Program-made: the position numbers and the translations under genes
Assembly: GCF_003113895.1 (NCBI RefSeq)
Contig: NZ_BDUD01000001.1
Span: forward strand, 6,562,792-6,626,791
Source of the DNA: Nostoc commune NIES-4072
GTDB lineage: Bacteria; Cyanobacteriota; Cyanobacteriia; Cyanobacteriales; Nostocaceae
Reading direction: 5' to 3'
DNA length: 64,000 bases
The notes under the pieces: model-generated
What the model was told of the DNA's origin: nothing
The model's input: the letters and a program-made list of their open reading frames with translations, nothing else
The model's database searches: none
In this document: positions 26,464-34,007 of the stretch, one piece after another
Numbering within the stretch: the first letter of the stretch is position 1
Layout: every line of letters begins with the position of its first letter

Positions 26464-26814
26464 ATGCGTCACCGTTGTCGCGTCAAAAAACTCAGTAAAC
26501 CAGCCGATCAACGCCGTGCTTTACTGCGATCGCTCGCCACCGAGCTGATCCGTCATGGTAAGATCACCACCACTTTAATTAGAGCGAAAGTTCTAAGAAG
26601 TGAAGTGGAAAAAATGATTACCCTAGCTAAAAATGGCTCCTTGGCAGCACGCCGGGAAGCTCTTGGCTATATCTTCGACAAACAACTGGTTCACGCTCTA
26701 TTTGAGCAAGCTCCAACTCGATATGGCGATCGCCAGGGCGGTTATACCCGCATCCTGCATACCGTACCGCGTCGGGGCGATAATGCAAAAATGGCAATAA
26801 TTGAATTGGTTTAA
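26464..26814 (+). CDS. rplQ: 50S ribosomal protein L17
   Basis: L17, 116 residues, near the exit tunnel. Recognised from [29 protein letters not shown] (in part), [25 protein letters not shown] (in part) and the C-terminal [23 protein letters not shown] (in part). It completes the alpha operon proper. The gap to truA contains repeats. Confidence 0.97.
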   Translation: MRHRCRVKKLSKPADQRRALLRSLATELIRHGKITTTLIRAKVLRSEVEKMITLAKNGSLAARREALGYIFDKQLVHALFEQAPTRYGDRQGGYTRILHTVPRRGDNAKMAIIELV

Positions 26815-26905
26815 GTCATTGGTCATTGGTCAGTAGAGACGCGATTAATCGCGTCTGTACAAAGGTCTTAGTGAATAACAAAGGACGACAAATGACATAA
26901 GGACA
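26815..26905. repeat. Heptamer repeats with an embedded perfect palindrome between rplQ and truA
   Basis: GTCATTGGTCATTGG units are followed at 26837-26856 by the perfect 20-bp ACGCGATTAATCGCGT palindrome and then by AACAAAGGAC / TGACATAAGGAC units. The combination of heptamers and palindrome is repeated almost identically at 27737-27880. Confidence 0.85.
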
Positions 26906-26913
26906 AAATCTGT

Positions 26914-27762
26914 ATGTTAGAAAGCCACCAGCCTACACAAACTCATCGAGTAGCCTTGGTAATCCAATACCTGGGCACTCATTTTCATGGCTGGCAACGG
27001 CAAAAAAAACAACGGACTGTCCAAGAAGAGATAGAAAGAGCGATCGCTACTATTCTTGGGTATCATGTAACACTACATGGTGCTGGGCGAACCGATTCTG
27101 GAGTTCATGCTGCTGCTCAAGTAGCCCATTTTGAAGCAACAGGTTTGATTCCGCCTCACAAGTGGGCAACAATCCTAAATAGCTATCTGCCGCCAGATAT
27201 ATTAATCAGGGCTTCAGCTAGTGTAGATAACCGTTGGCACGCTCGCTTTAGTGCAGCTTATCGACGGTATCGTTACACAATATATACTGAAGATCGGCTT
27301 AACTTGTTTGTAAGATCCTTAAGTTGGCATTATTATTATGCACCCCTGGATGAATCTTTAATTCAAGCTGCCTTGAAACCTCTGTTGGGAAAGCATCACT
27401 TAGCTGCTTTTCACCGTGCAGGCTCAAAGCGATCACATTCCTGGGTAGAGGTGCAAGCAGCAGACTGTCGTCGCAGTGGGCCATTTATCCATATTGAAAT
27501 ACAGGCAGATGGATTTTTGTATGGCATGGTACGGCTGTTGGTAGGGATGCTGGTACAAGTAGGTTCTGGACAACGAACACTTTCTAGCTTCACCGAACTC
27601 TGGAAAGAACAACGTCGAGAAGAAGTGAAACACGCCGCACCGCCCCAAGGCTTATGCTTGTTGCGAGTCGGCTATCCAGATTTTCCCTTTCCAAAAGAGA
27701 TTTGGTACGACACCTTGCCAAAGTTCGTCACTAGTCAAGAGTCATTAGTCATCGGTCAGTAG
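26914..27762 (+). CDS. truA: tRNA pseudouridine synthase A
   Basis: TruA, 282 residues, makes pseudouridine at positions 38-40 of tRNA anticodon arms. The catalytic aspartate is Asp61 in GAGRTDSGVHA (56-66). Other family features are IQYLGTHFHGWQRQ (18-31), RWHARFSAAYRRYRY and the C-terminal DGFLYGMVRLLVGMLVQVG (in part). An in-frame ATG at 26914 gives a short N-terminal extension; no other start fits better. Its place between rplQ and rplM is typical. The last residues come from a GTCATTAGTC repeat that reads into the gene's end. Confidence 0.95.
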   Translation: MLESHQPTQTHRVALVIQYLGTHFHGWQRQKKQRTVQEEIERAIATILGYHVTLHGAGRTDSGVHAAAQVAHFEATGLIPPHKWATILNSYLPPDILIRASASVDNRWHARFSAAYRRYRYTIYTEDRLNLFVRSLSWHYYYAPLDESLIQAALKPLLGKHHLAAFHRAGSKRSHSWVEVQAADCRRSGPFIHIEIQADGFLYGMVRLLVGMLVQVGSGQRTLSSFTELWKEQRREEVKHAAPPQGLCLLRVGYPDFPFPKEIWYDTLPKFVTSQESLVIGQ

Positions 27763-27880
27763 AGACGCGATTAATCGCGTCTGTACAATAGTCATTAGTG
27801 AATAACAAAGGGCAACTGACAAATGACAAAAGACAATTGACTAATGACAAATTAAAAATGACAAAGGACAAATGACAAAT
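27737..27880. repeat. Heptamer repeats with a perfect palindrome between truA and rplM
   Basis: GTCATTAGTCATCGGTCAG overlaps the truA stop, followed by the 20-bp palindrome (27763-27782), then TGACAAA-type units up to the rplM start. It is a near copy of the tract at 26815-26905, which suggests the composite was duplicated as a unit. Confidence 0.85.
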
Positions 27881-28340
27881 GACAACAGTTAAAACATACC
27901 TTCCTTCTCAAGCAACCCTTGAGCGTGAGTGGTACATAGTAGATGCCACCGATAAACGCCTCGGTCGCCTCGCCAGCGAAATCGCTCAGGTATTGAGAGG
28001 CAAAAAGAAACCCGAATACACACCCCACTTAGATACAGGTGACTTTGTAATCGTCATTAATGCCGAGAAAGTAGCAGTTACAGGCAAGAAGCGCACTCAA
28101 AAGCTTTACCGCCGCCATTCTGGCCGTCCCGGTGGAATGAAAACGGAAACTTTCGCTAAACTGCAAGACCGCATACCAGAGCGGATTTTAGAACAAGCTG
28201 TTAAAGGGATGCTACCTAAAAATAGCCTCGGTAAGCAGTTATTCACCAAGCTGAAAGTTTACGCTGGGCCTACGCATCCCCATGATGCTCAAAAACCTAA
28301 AGAACTAAAAGTTAGTACAATTCCTGGAGAAGAAAATTAA
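27879..28340 (+). CDS. rplM: 50S ribosomal protein L13
   Basis: L13, 153 residues, one of the early large-subunit assembly proteins. Seen are [27 protein letters not shown] (in part), [31 protein letters not shown] and the [26 protein letters not shown] region (in part). ATG 27879 emerges directly from the TGACAAA repeat tract, so the ribosome binding site is obscure. Stop and rpsI start share one base. Confidence 0.97.
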   Translation: MTTVKTYLPSQATLEREWYIVDATDKRLGRLASEIAQVLRGKKKPEYTPHLDTGDFVIVINAEKVAVTGKKRTQKLYRRHSGRPGGMKTETFAKLQDRIPERILEQAVKGMLPKNSLGKQLFTKLKVYAGPTHPHDAQKPKELKVSTIPGEEN

Positions 28341-28756
28341 TGGTAGTAGCAGATGCCAATAGCGGTCGCGCCGTATACTGGGGTACTGGTCGTCGTAAGA
28401 ACGCAGTAGCACGGGTACGCTTGGTTCCAGGTAGTGGTCAACTGATTGTGAACGGTAAAGATGGAAACTTGTATTTCCAATTTAACCCCAACTACCTGGG
28501 AGTCATTAAAGCACCCCTGGAAACTCTAGGACTAGAAAATGAATATGACATTTTGGTAAAAGCAGAAGGCGGCGGCTTGACCGGACAGGCTGATTCTGTT
28601 CGCTTAGGAGTTGCTCGTGCTTTGTGCCAACTCGACCCAGACAACCGCCCACCTTTGAAAACCGAAGGTTATTTGACTCGCGATCCGAGAGCAAAAGAGC
28701 GGAAGAAATATGGTTTACATAAAGCTCGAAAAGCGCCTCAGTACTCTAAGCGTTAG
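28340..28756 (+). CDS. rpsI: 30S ribosomal protein S9
   Basis: S9, 138 residues, whose C-terminal tail contacts P-site tRNA. Recognised from [21 protein letters not shown] (in part), [19 protein letters not shown] and the ending [25 protein letters not shown] (in part), including the conserved terminal SKR. Its ATG overlaps the rplM TAA by one base, indicating coupled translation. Confidence 0.97.
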   Translation: MVVADANSGRAVYWGTGRRKNAVARVRLVPGSGQLIVNGKDGNLYFQFNPNYLGVIKAPLETLGLENEYDILVKAEGGGLTGQADSVRLGVARALCQLDPDNRPPLKTEGYLTRDPRAKERKKYGLHKARKAPQYSKR

Positions 28757-28860
28757 GGAATTGGGCATTGGGAATTGGGCATGGGGCATTGGGCATTGGT
28801 TTTTCCCACTCCCTCATCTTCCCCTGCTCCCTGATCCCTCCACTCCCTAGCTCCAATTGA
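28757..28860. repeat. Short repeats GGGCATT / CACTCCC between rpsI and rpmE
   Basis: GGGAATTGGGCATTGGG units are followed by CTCCCTCATCTTCCCCTGC-type units, purine-rich then pyrimidine-rich on the same strand. Confidence 0.8.
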
Positions 28861-28904
28861 AACCTGAAAGTTATAATTGATATAGATTCATCACAAAAGG
28901 AACA

Positions 28905-29147
28905 ATGGCTAAAGCTGATATTCACCCCAAGTGGTATCCAGATGCTAAAGTTTACTGCAACGGTCAAGTTGTTATGACTATTGGCTCTACTAAGCCAGAA
29001 TTGCATGTAGATGTTTGGTCTGGAAATCACCCATTTTACACCGGCACTCAGAAGATTATTGACACTGAGGGTCGAGTAGAGCGCTTCCTCCGCAAGTACG
29101 GCATGAGCAGCACTCAAACATCTGGCGACGATCAAAACAAAAAGTAG
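28905..29147 (+). CDS. rpmE: 50S ribosomal protein L31
   Basis: L31, 80 residues, bridges the two subunits. Recognised from ADIHPKWYPDAKVYCNGQVV, HVDVWSGNHPFYTGTQKIIDTEGRVERF (in part). Only one of the four zinc cysteines of the C+ form is present (Cys18); the usual CxxC at HPF is replaced by GN, so the protein probably does not bind zinc. The tail MSSTQTSGDDQNKK is polar. AAAGGAACA precedes the ATG. Confidence 0.95.
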   Translation: MAKADIHPKWYPDAKVYCNGQVVMTIGSTKPELHVDVWSGNHPFYTGTQKIIDTEGRVERFLRKYGMSSTQTSGDDQNKK

Positions 29148-29249
29148 CGGGTTGGCTCTGCTGTTAAGACGGCCCTGCATCAGCTGGGTCGATTTTCATT
29201 TATATGCTCGAGCCAATTTGTTATTTTTTAAGGAGCGATCGCAATCGTC

Positions 29250-30347
29250 ATGGCTGAATCATACTTACTGGACAAACTAAAATCCGTTGAACAAACTTTT
29301 AATGAATTAACACGTCGTCTTGGCGACCCCGATACTGCTAGCAATCCTGATGAGTATCAAGAAATTGCTAAGTCTCGTTCTTCTTTGGAAGAGGTAGTTA
29401 ATACCTATGAAATTTGGAAAGCAGCCCAAGAAGATTTAATCGGAGCGCGTGAGGTTTATAAAGAATCTGCAAGTGATCCAGAGTTGCAAGAAATGGCATC
29501 ACTGGAAGTAAAAGAACTTGAAGAAAAAATAGAACATTTAGAGTCTCGCTTAAAAGTCTTACTGCTACCACGCGACCCCAATGATGAAAAGAATATCATG
29601 TTGGAAATTCGCGCTGGCACAGGTGGCGATGAAGCGAGTATTTGGGCTGGCGATTTGATGCAGATGTACACCCGCTATGCCCAGACTCAAGGTTGGAAAG
29701 TTTCTCTAGTGAGCGAATCTCGTGGAGAAATGGGTGGCTGGAAAGAAGTCATTCTCGAAATTAAAGGTAATAACGTTTATAGCCAGTTAAAGTTTGAAGC
29801 TGGAGTACATCGCGTGCAGCGCGTACCAGCAACTGAATCTGGAGGACGGGTTCATACTTCCACAGCTACCGTAGCGATTATGCCAGAGGTGGATGATGTG
29901 GAAATTCACATTGACCCGAAAGATATTGAAATGACTACAGCTCGTTCTGGCGGTGCTGGTGGACAAAACGTCAACAAGGTAGAAACAGCCGTTGACTTGA
30001 TGCACAAACCAACAGGGATTCGGATTTTCTGTACAGAAGAACGCAGCCAGTTGCAAAACAAAGAACGGGCGATGCAAATTCTGCGGGCGAAGTTGTATGA
30101 AATCAAGTTAAGCGAACAACAAGCAGCTGTTACTTCCATGCGGCGATCGCAGGTTGGTACTGGATCGCGATCGGAAAAAATTCGCACCTATAATTATAAA
30201 GATAACCGCGCTACCGATCATCGGTTAGGTCAGAATTATTCCCTTACCCCTGTTTTGGATGGTGATTTAGAGACGCTTATCCAGTCTTGTATATCTCTAG
30301 ACCAACAAGAACGTCTCGCAGAGTTAGCGACTTCTGCCGCTAACTAA
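29250..30347 (+). CDS. prfA: Peptide chain release factor 1
   Basis: RF1, 365 residues, reads UAA and UAG and releases the peptide. The tripeptide anticodon PAT is at residues 193-195 (RVPATE), matching the PxT of RF1 and not the SPF of RF2. The catalytic GGQ is at 237-239 ([12 protein letters not shown]). The N-terminal coiled coil covers residues 1-105. AAGGAG lies about 15 bases before the ATG. It closes the ribosomal supercluster, as in other cyanobacteria. Confidence 0.97.
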   Translation: MAESYLLDKLKSVEQTFNELTRRLGDPDTASNPDEYQEIAKSRSSLEEVVNTYEIWKAAQEDLIGAREVYKESASDPELQEMASLEVKELEEKIEHLESRLKVLLLPRDPNDEKNIMLEIRAGTGGDEASIWAGDLMQMYTRYAQTQGWKVSLVSESRGEMGGWKEVILEIKGNNVYSQLKFEAGVHRVQRVPATESGGRVHTSTATVAIMPEVDDVEIHIDPKDIEMTTARSGGAGGQNVNKVETAVDLMHKPTGIRIFCTEERSQLQNKERAMQILRAKLYEIKLSEQQAAVTSMRRSQVGTGSRSEKIRTYNYKDNRATDHRLGQNYSLTPVLDGDLETLIQSCISLDQQERLAELATSAAN

Positions 30348-30356
30348 TTTTTGCCC

Positions 30357-30803
30357 TTAAAGATACTGTAAAATCACTTGTTGTTCTGTTGTTTTTAACA
30401 GACACAGGTGGTTTTCTAATATCGTGTCGAGTGCATCTTCTATTTCATTGGGATAATGGTAATAGGCAAATTCGTACTTCATAACGTAGTTTAGCTTCAC
30501 CCATTCCTTCAGGGTTTGACAGGTATAAATTAATTTCTCTACTTCCTTTTGCCAACGCGCAAAAATCCGGTAGCTAAAAAAACTGCTGCATATATTGCCT
30601 TTTGTATCCCAGTAGGAAATACACACTTGATGCTTCAGAAGATGAATTTTTTTGATTTGCTTAACATCGTAGCCTTTAACTTTTAAAGCTTTTTTGGTTT
30701 CTGCGTCAGAAATGTTCCAATGTTCTGGTTTAATTTTATTAGTGGCGATAAGGTTTTTACCTTTGCGGCGATATTGGTTAATTTTGCGTGGCTTGCGAAA
30801 CAT
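30357..30803 (-). CDS. Basic hypothetical protein
   Basis: A 148-residue leftward ORF, convergent with prfA and ending 9 bases after it. The N-terminus is very basic (MFRKPRKINQYRRKGKN), followed by SDAETKKALKVKGYDVKQIKKI and an aromatic, lysine-rich C-terminal half. I recognise no family; the protein looks folded rather than random, with mixed helices and strands and a few cysteines. Lysine-rich composition differs from its highly conserved neighbours, and it marks the start of an accessory patch. Confidence 0.55.
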   Translation of the reverse strand: MFRKPRKINQYRRKGKNLIATNKIKPEHWNISDAETKKALKVKGYDVKQIKKIHLLKHQVCISYWDTKGNICSSFFSYRIFARWQKEVEKLIYTCQTLKEWVKLNYVMKYEFAYYHYPNEIEDALDTILENHLCLLKTTEQQVILQYL

Positions 30804-30983
30804 GATGCACCTTCGATATTATTTCTTCGCAGCAAAGTTGAGCTATTAGCACAAGAGCCGTAGCAAACTAAGTTTTTTGGGTTGGTTAAAGATAGATAGG
30901 TTAGTCTACTAGCTTGATGCCTGTAGTTGCCGATTTACAACAAGAGAAATAGTTTAGTACTAAAACACAAGGCTGTCAATATA

Positions 30984-31018
30984 AAAGTAAACTTGTAATA
31001 TTGAAAGTAAACTTGTAA
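30984..31018. promoter_or_regulatory. Two direct repeats upstream of the XRE regulator, candidate operator
   Basis: The 15-base sequence AAAGTAAACTTGTAA occurs at 30984-30998 and again at 31004-31018, a 20-base period (about two helical turns) 30 bases before the start codon of an XRE-type regulator. This arrangement is typical of an autoregulatory operator. Confidence 0.5.
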
Positions 31019-31048
31019 ATACAATACAGTTGGCTAGCTATATAAGCA

Positions 31049-31411
31049 GTGAAGATCGAAAGCAAACAAAAACTGATTGAAATCATTAAACTAGCTCGCG
31101 GTTCAATGAGTCAGCGAGCATTTGGTAAGCTTTTGGGGGTATCTGCTACTGCTGTTCAGATGTGGGAAAAAGGTGTGAAAGTTCCAGATACAGAAAATTT
31201 GGCTCGAATCGCATCGAAAGCAGGCTACACAATGGAAGAGTTAATCAGCTGCATAGATGGCAAGCCAATTCCAGAAACCTCAGATTTGAGTCTGATTCTT
31301 AGACAAATCCAGCACATGCCTTTGGCCCAAGTGGCTCAAATCGTCCAAGCTGCGGCAGAGAGATTGGCGGCTGTAGCTGAAGCATCCGGGGATGAGGCGA
31401 AGGCTAGTTGA
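31049..31411 (+). CDS. XRE-family helix-turn-helix regulator
   Basis: A 120-residue protein with a Cro/C1-type HTH at about residues 8-62: SMSQRAFGKLLGVSATAVQMWEKG, in part, with the recognition helix around SATAVQMWE, followed by PDTENLARIASKAGYTMEEL. The C-terminal half (LSLILRQIQHMPLAQVAQIVQAAAERLAAVAEA, in part) is an amphipathic helix likely used for dimerisation. The start is GTG at 31049. The stop overlaps the TTG start of the next gene. Direct repeats 30 bases upstream suggest autoregulation. Confidence 0.85.
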   Translation: MKIESKQKLIEIIKLARGSMSQRAFGKLLGVSATAVQMWEKGVKVPDTENLARIASKAGYTMEELISCIDGKPIPETSDLSLILRQIQHMPLAQVAQIVQAAAERLAAVAEASGDEAKAS

Positions 31412-31683
31412 AGTGGGAGTATCAACCCGAACAACGCTCTCGCAGTTGGTTTTTAACAATTCGAGAACAGCGTCGCGCCATCTACAGACATTTGCGACAG
31501 AACCCTAGCTTAAAGTCTCGAATCGAAGAAGCCGTGTTAGATGGCTTTGAAGCGGGAGTCGATTTGGCACTACGAGAAACTAACTTACCATTACGAACTT
31601 TTCCAGAGCATTGCCCCTATTTATTTGATGATGCGATCGCAGACAATTTTCTGTGCGATACTCGTCAAGACTGGGAAGGATAA
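31408..31683 (+). CDS. C-terminal half of a DUF29-family protein
   Basis: A 91-residue ORF starting at a TTG that overlaps the XRE gene's stop by 4 bases. The text KWEYQPEQRSRSW, TIREQRRAI, LRQNPSLKSRIEEAVLDGFEAG and LRTFPEHCPYLFDDAIADNF matches the second half of DUF29 proteins. The N-terminal half of the family (the helices with NLIEELEDLAKKEKR in the complete copy at 38814-39257) is missing; a stop codon lies directly before the TTG. It may be a remnant or a minimal protein now translated with the regulator. Confidence 0.65.
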   Translation: MKWEYQPEQRSRSWFLTIREQRRAIYRHLRQNPSLKSRIEEAVLDGFEAGVDLALRETNLPLRTFPEHCPYLFDDAIADNFLCDTRQDWEG

Positions 31684-31791
31684 TTACTACAATTTTTCTG
31701 CATTATAAGTTTTTAGTTTAATACAGAATCGACTATTGAGCCTTGTCAGTTCGCCACACATAACCGCTCAAAGCTACTGTTGGAATTAGTG

Positions 31792-32502
31792 ATGCTCAGA
31801 AAAATTGATAAGAATATTTGGATCGCCGAGCAACCGTTAAAGTATTTTGGATTGAGTGTCGGTACAAGAATGACGGTAATTCGTTTCAATAATGGTGAAT
31901 TAGCTGTTATCTCTCCGATCCAAGTTGATGACGAAACTACTGAGCAACTCAATCAGCTTGGAAATGTTAAATATATTATTGCCCCAAATCTTTTTCACTA
32001 TCTGTTCTTATCTAACTTTAAAGCTGTCTATCCTCAATCAAAGGTCTATGCTGTATCGGCATTAAAGGCTAAAAGACCTGAGATATCTATTGATCAAGCA
32101 TTAGAGGATAATGGCGAAAATCTTTTAGGCGAACTTGAATGTTTATTATTTGAAGGGTTCAAAACCTTTCTTCCAAGTGGAGCATTACCTTTAAATGAGT
32201 ACATTTTTTTTCATGCTGAAAGTAAAACTTTGGTTTTGACAGATACAGCTTTTTACTTTGATGAAACTTTCCCAATGACAACAAAAATAGTATCCCAAAT
32301 AATGGGAGGGTACAAGAAATTTAGACCATCATTGTTAGAACAGTTGGCTACTCAAGAAAAAGAGAAGGTTAAACAATCAGTTCAAAAGGTACTGCGATGG
32401 GACTTTAGAAGAGTTATTGTGGCTCATGGCAGCATTGTAGAGCATGATGCGAAGAAGCAGTTTAAAGAAGGGTACGAGTGGTTTTTAGGGGAATCTCTTT
32501 AA
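31792..32502 (+). CDS. DUF4336-family protein (metallo-beta-lactamase-like)
   Basis: From ATG 31792 this encodes 236 residues. The pattern NIWIAEQPLKYFGLSVGTRMTV, LAVISPI, YIIAPNLFHYLFL and VLTDTAFYF, with a later VIVAHGSIV, follows the metallo-beta-lactamase fold of DUF4336 proteins. The usual HxHxDH metal motif is replaced by NLFHYLFL, so metal binding is doubtful. An earlier TTG at 31780 adds four residues. No partner is adjacent in an operon-like spacing. Confidence 0.7.
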   Translation: MLRKIDKNIWIAEQPLKYFGLSVGTRMTVIRFNNGELAVISPIQVDDETTEQLNQLGNVKYIIAPNLFHYLFLSNFKAVYPQSKVYAVSALKAKRPEISIDQALEDNGENLLGELECLLFEGFKTFLPSGALPLNEYIFFHAESKTLVLTDTAFYFDETFPMTTKIVSQIMGGYKKFRPSLLEQLATQEKEKVKQSVQKVLRWDFRRVIVAHGSIVEHDAKKQFKEGYEWFLGESL

Positions 32503-32660
32503 AACCACGCACCACCGCAGCTGGAGGCAGTTTTGAGGGAGATAGTTTCAGCACAAGGTAGCCTCACATAGATTTGGTATTAGACCAAATAGAACTACTG
32601 GCAGTTAAGGAATAAATGGTTTTAAAATGGTGCAATCTTAAAATATTTAGGGGTGCAGCT

Positions 32661-33158
32661 ATGTCGCTACGCAATGAGCCTTTAGATTGGCAAATTGAAA
32701 CCAATAATCCTTATATACCAGTTTATCATCAAGGGAATTTGGTGGGATTTTTTAAACCAGATTATGCCAATGAAATTATTAAAATTTTAAATGAAGAAGA
32801 AGTTTTAAAGAAAGCGCTGAAAATGGCTTGTACTGATTTAATTAAAAAAATTGGCGGCGATACCAGAAAAGTCAATTTTTTAATGGAAAAATATATAAAA
32901 ACTAGTGAGCGTCCAAAGCATGGAACTAGAGCGATCGCAGTTTTACTTCAGGATAGGCAAAAAGAGCTTGACTTGAGTAATCAGGAGTTTACTAAATTCT
33001 GCGACACCTTTAAATTATCCCCTACCGAACTGAATAATATTTATGCTGGAGAAGCATTTGATGATAGTTTGTTAGCGCCACTTTCACGTATATTAGGGAT
33101 GGCAAAAGAGCTATTGCTGAAAGTGCGAGATGGTTCTGAAGAATCAAGCAACACATGA
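32661..33158 (+). CDS. Hypothetical protein with HTH-like C-terminus
   Basis: From ATG 32661 this encodes 165 residues. The N-terminal 70 residues (PLDWQIETNNPYIPVYHQGNLVGFF) are not recognised. The C-terminal part, IAVLLQDRQKELDLSNQEF followed by FKLSPTELNNIYAGEAFDDSLLAPLSRILGM (in part), resembles an XRE-type HTH in spacing but lacks a convincing recognition helix. It could be an antitoxin-like regulator. The frame is open from 32616, giving 15 extra residues. Confidence 0.55.
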   Translation: MSLRNEPLDWQIETNNPYIPVYHQGNLVGFFKPDYANEIIKILNEEEVLKKALKMACTDLIKKIGGDTRKVNFLMEKYIKTSERPKHGTRAIAVLLQDRQKELDLSNQEFTKFCDTFKLSPTELNNIYAGEAFDDSLLAPLSRILGMAKELLLKVRDGSEESSNT

Positions 33159-33192
33159 ACAGCAAATCAAAATTTTCAAATGATATAAAATT

Positions 33193-33489
33193 GTGAAAAC
33201 AGACATCATCTTTTATCGGCTGTTTCAAGAATTTCCTGCAATGAGTAGGGAGGAGATGGAAGAAATGTTTGGCTTAAGTGAGTTAAAGCAAACCAGATTT
33301 TATCAGGAAGCCTTTCAGGAGGGTGTTGAACAAGGTAAGGTTGAAGGTATTGAACAAGGTAAGGTTCAAGGCATTGAGCAAGGTAAGCTCAGAGCAGTAC
33401 CAGCAATGTTGGCAGCCGGGTTGACTGTAGAACAAGTAGCACAGGCGCTAGATTTGAGTGTCGAACAAGTCAGACAAGCCGCGCAGTAG
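33193..33489 (+). pseudogene. Internally deleted Rpn/DUF2887-type (PD-(D/E)XK) protein
   Basis: A 98-residue ORF with a GTG start. Its first 15 residues MKTDIIFYRLFQEFP match the very start of DUF2887/Rpn-type proteins of about 260-290 residues; they are joined directly to AMSREEMEEMFGLSELKQTRFYQEAF and a tail that in the full family lie at the far C-terminus. The nuclease core between them is missing. The tail carries three EQGK-V/L-x-G/A repeats and an EQVAQALDLSVEQVRQA helix. A recombination between similar EFP/KFP sequences is a plausible origin. Reading frame is kept, so a short protein may still be made. Confidence 0.7.
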
Positions 33490-33516
33490 GATTCTTCTGA
33501 TCAAGGAGTAGAGGAA

Positions 33517-33852
33517 TTGGTGGACTACAACATAGGAACTATGAGTTTCAAAGATACAAAAATTTATCAAGAAGCATTTGAAGAAGGGCGTTTGGAAGGT
33601 TTACGGCAATCAGTACCTCGTCTATTAGATTTAGCGTTAACTATTGAGCAAGTTGCGGAGGGATTAGGTTTAACTATAAACCAAGTTCAAAACGCGAAAC
33701 TCTATCATGATGGCATCCAAATAGGGGAGCGTATAGCCAAATTAAAATTAATACCCACCTTGTTGAAATTGGGGGTGACAGTGGAACAAGTGGCTGAGGC
33801 ATTTGATTTCAGTGTCGAAGAAGTTAGACAAGTAACACAAAGCCAGCCTTAA
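33517..33852 (+). pseudogene. Tail fragment of an Rpn-type protein with duplicated C-terminal motif
   Basis: A 111-residue ORF 27 bases after the previous remnant. It begins close to KDTKIYQEAFEEGRLEGLRQ, the tail region of Rpn-type proteins, and holds two copies of the terminal helix motif: LTIEQVAEGLGLTINQVQ and VTVEQVAEAFDFSVEEVRQ. The start is uncertain: TTG 33517, GTG 33520 or ATG 33541, with GGAG at about 33504. No nuclease domain is present. Confidence 0.6.
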
Positions 33853-34007
33853 GATAGATGTGGTAAATTTTATCCGTGGCTCAAGCCAAATTTGGTTTGC
33901 GGCTTCCAGACTTTCTCACGACGAATTTATAGTTAATTTTTGTTAATATTAGAGGCGGTATTAGTACTTCGTCCTCAACCACCCACTCCCTACCTGAGAG
34001 AAACTTA

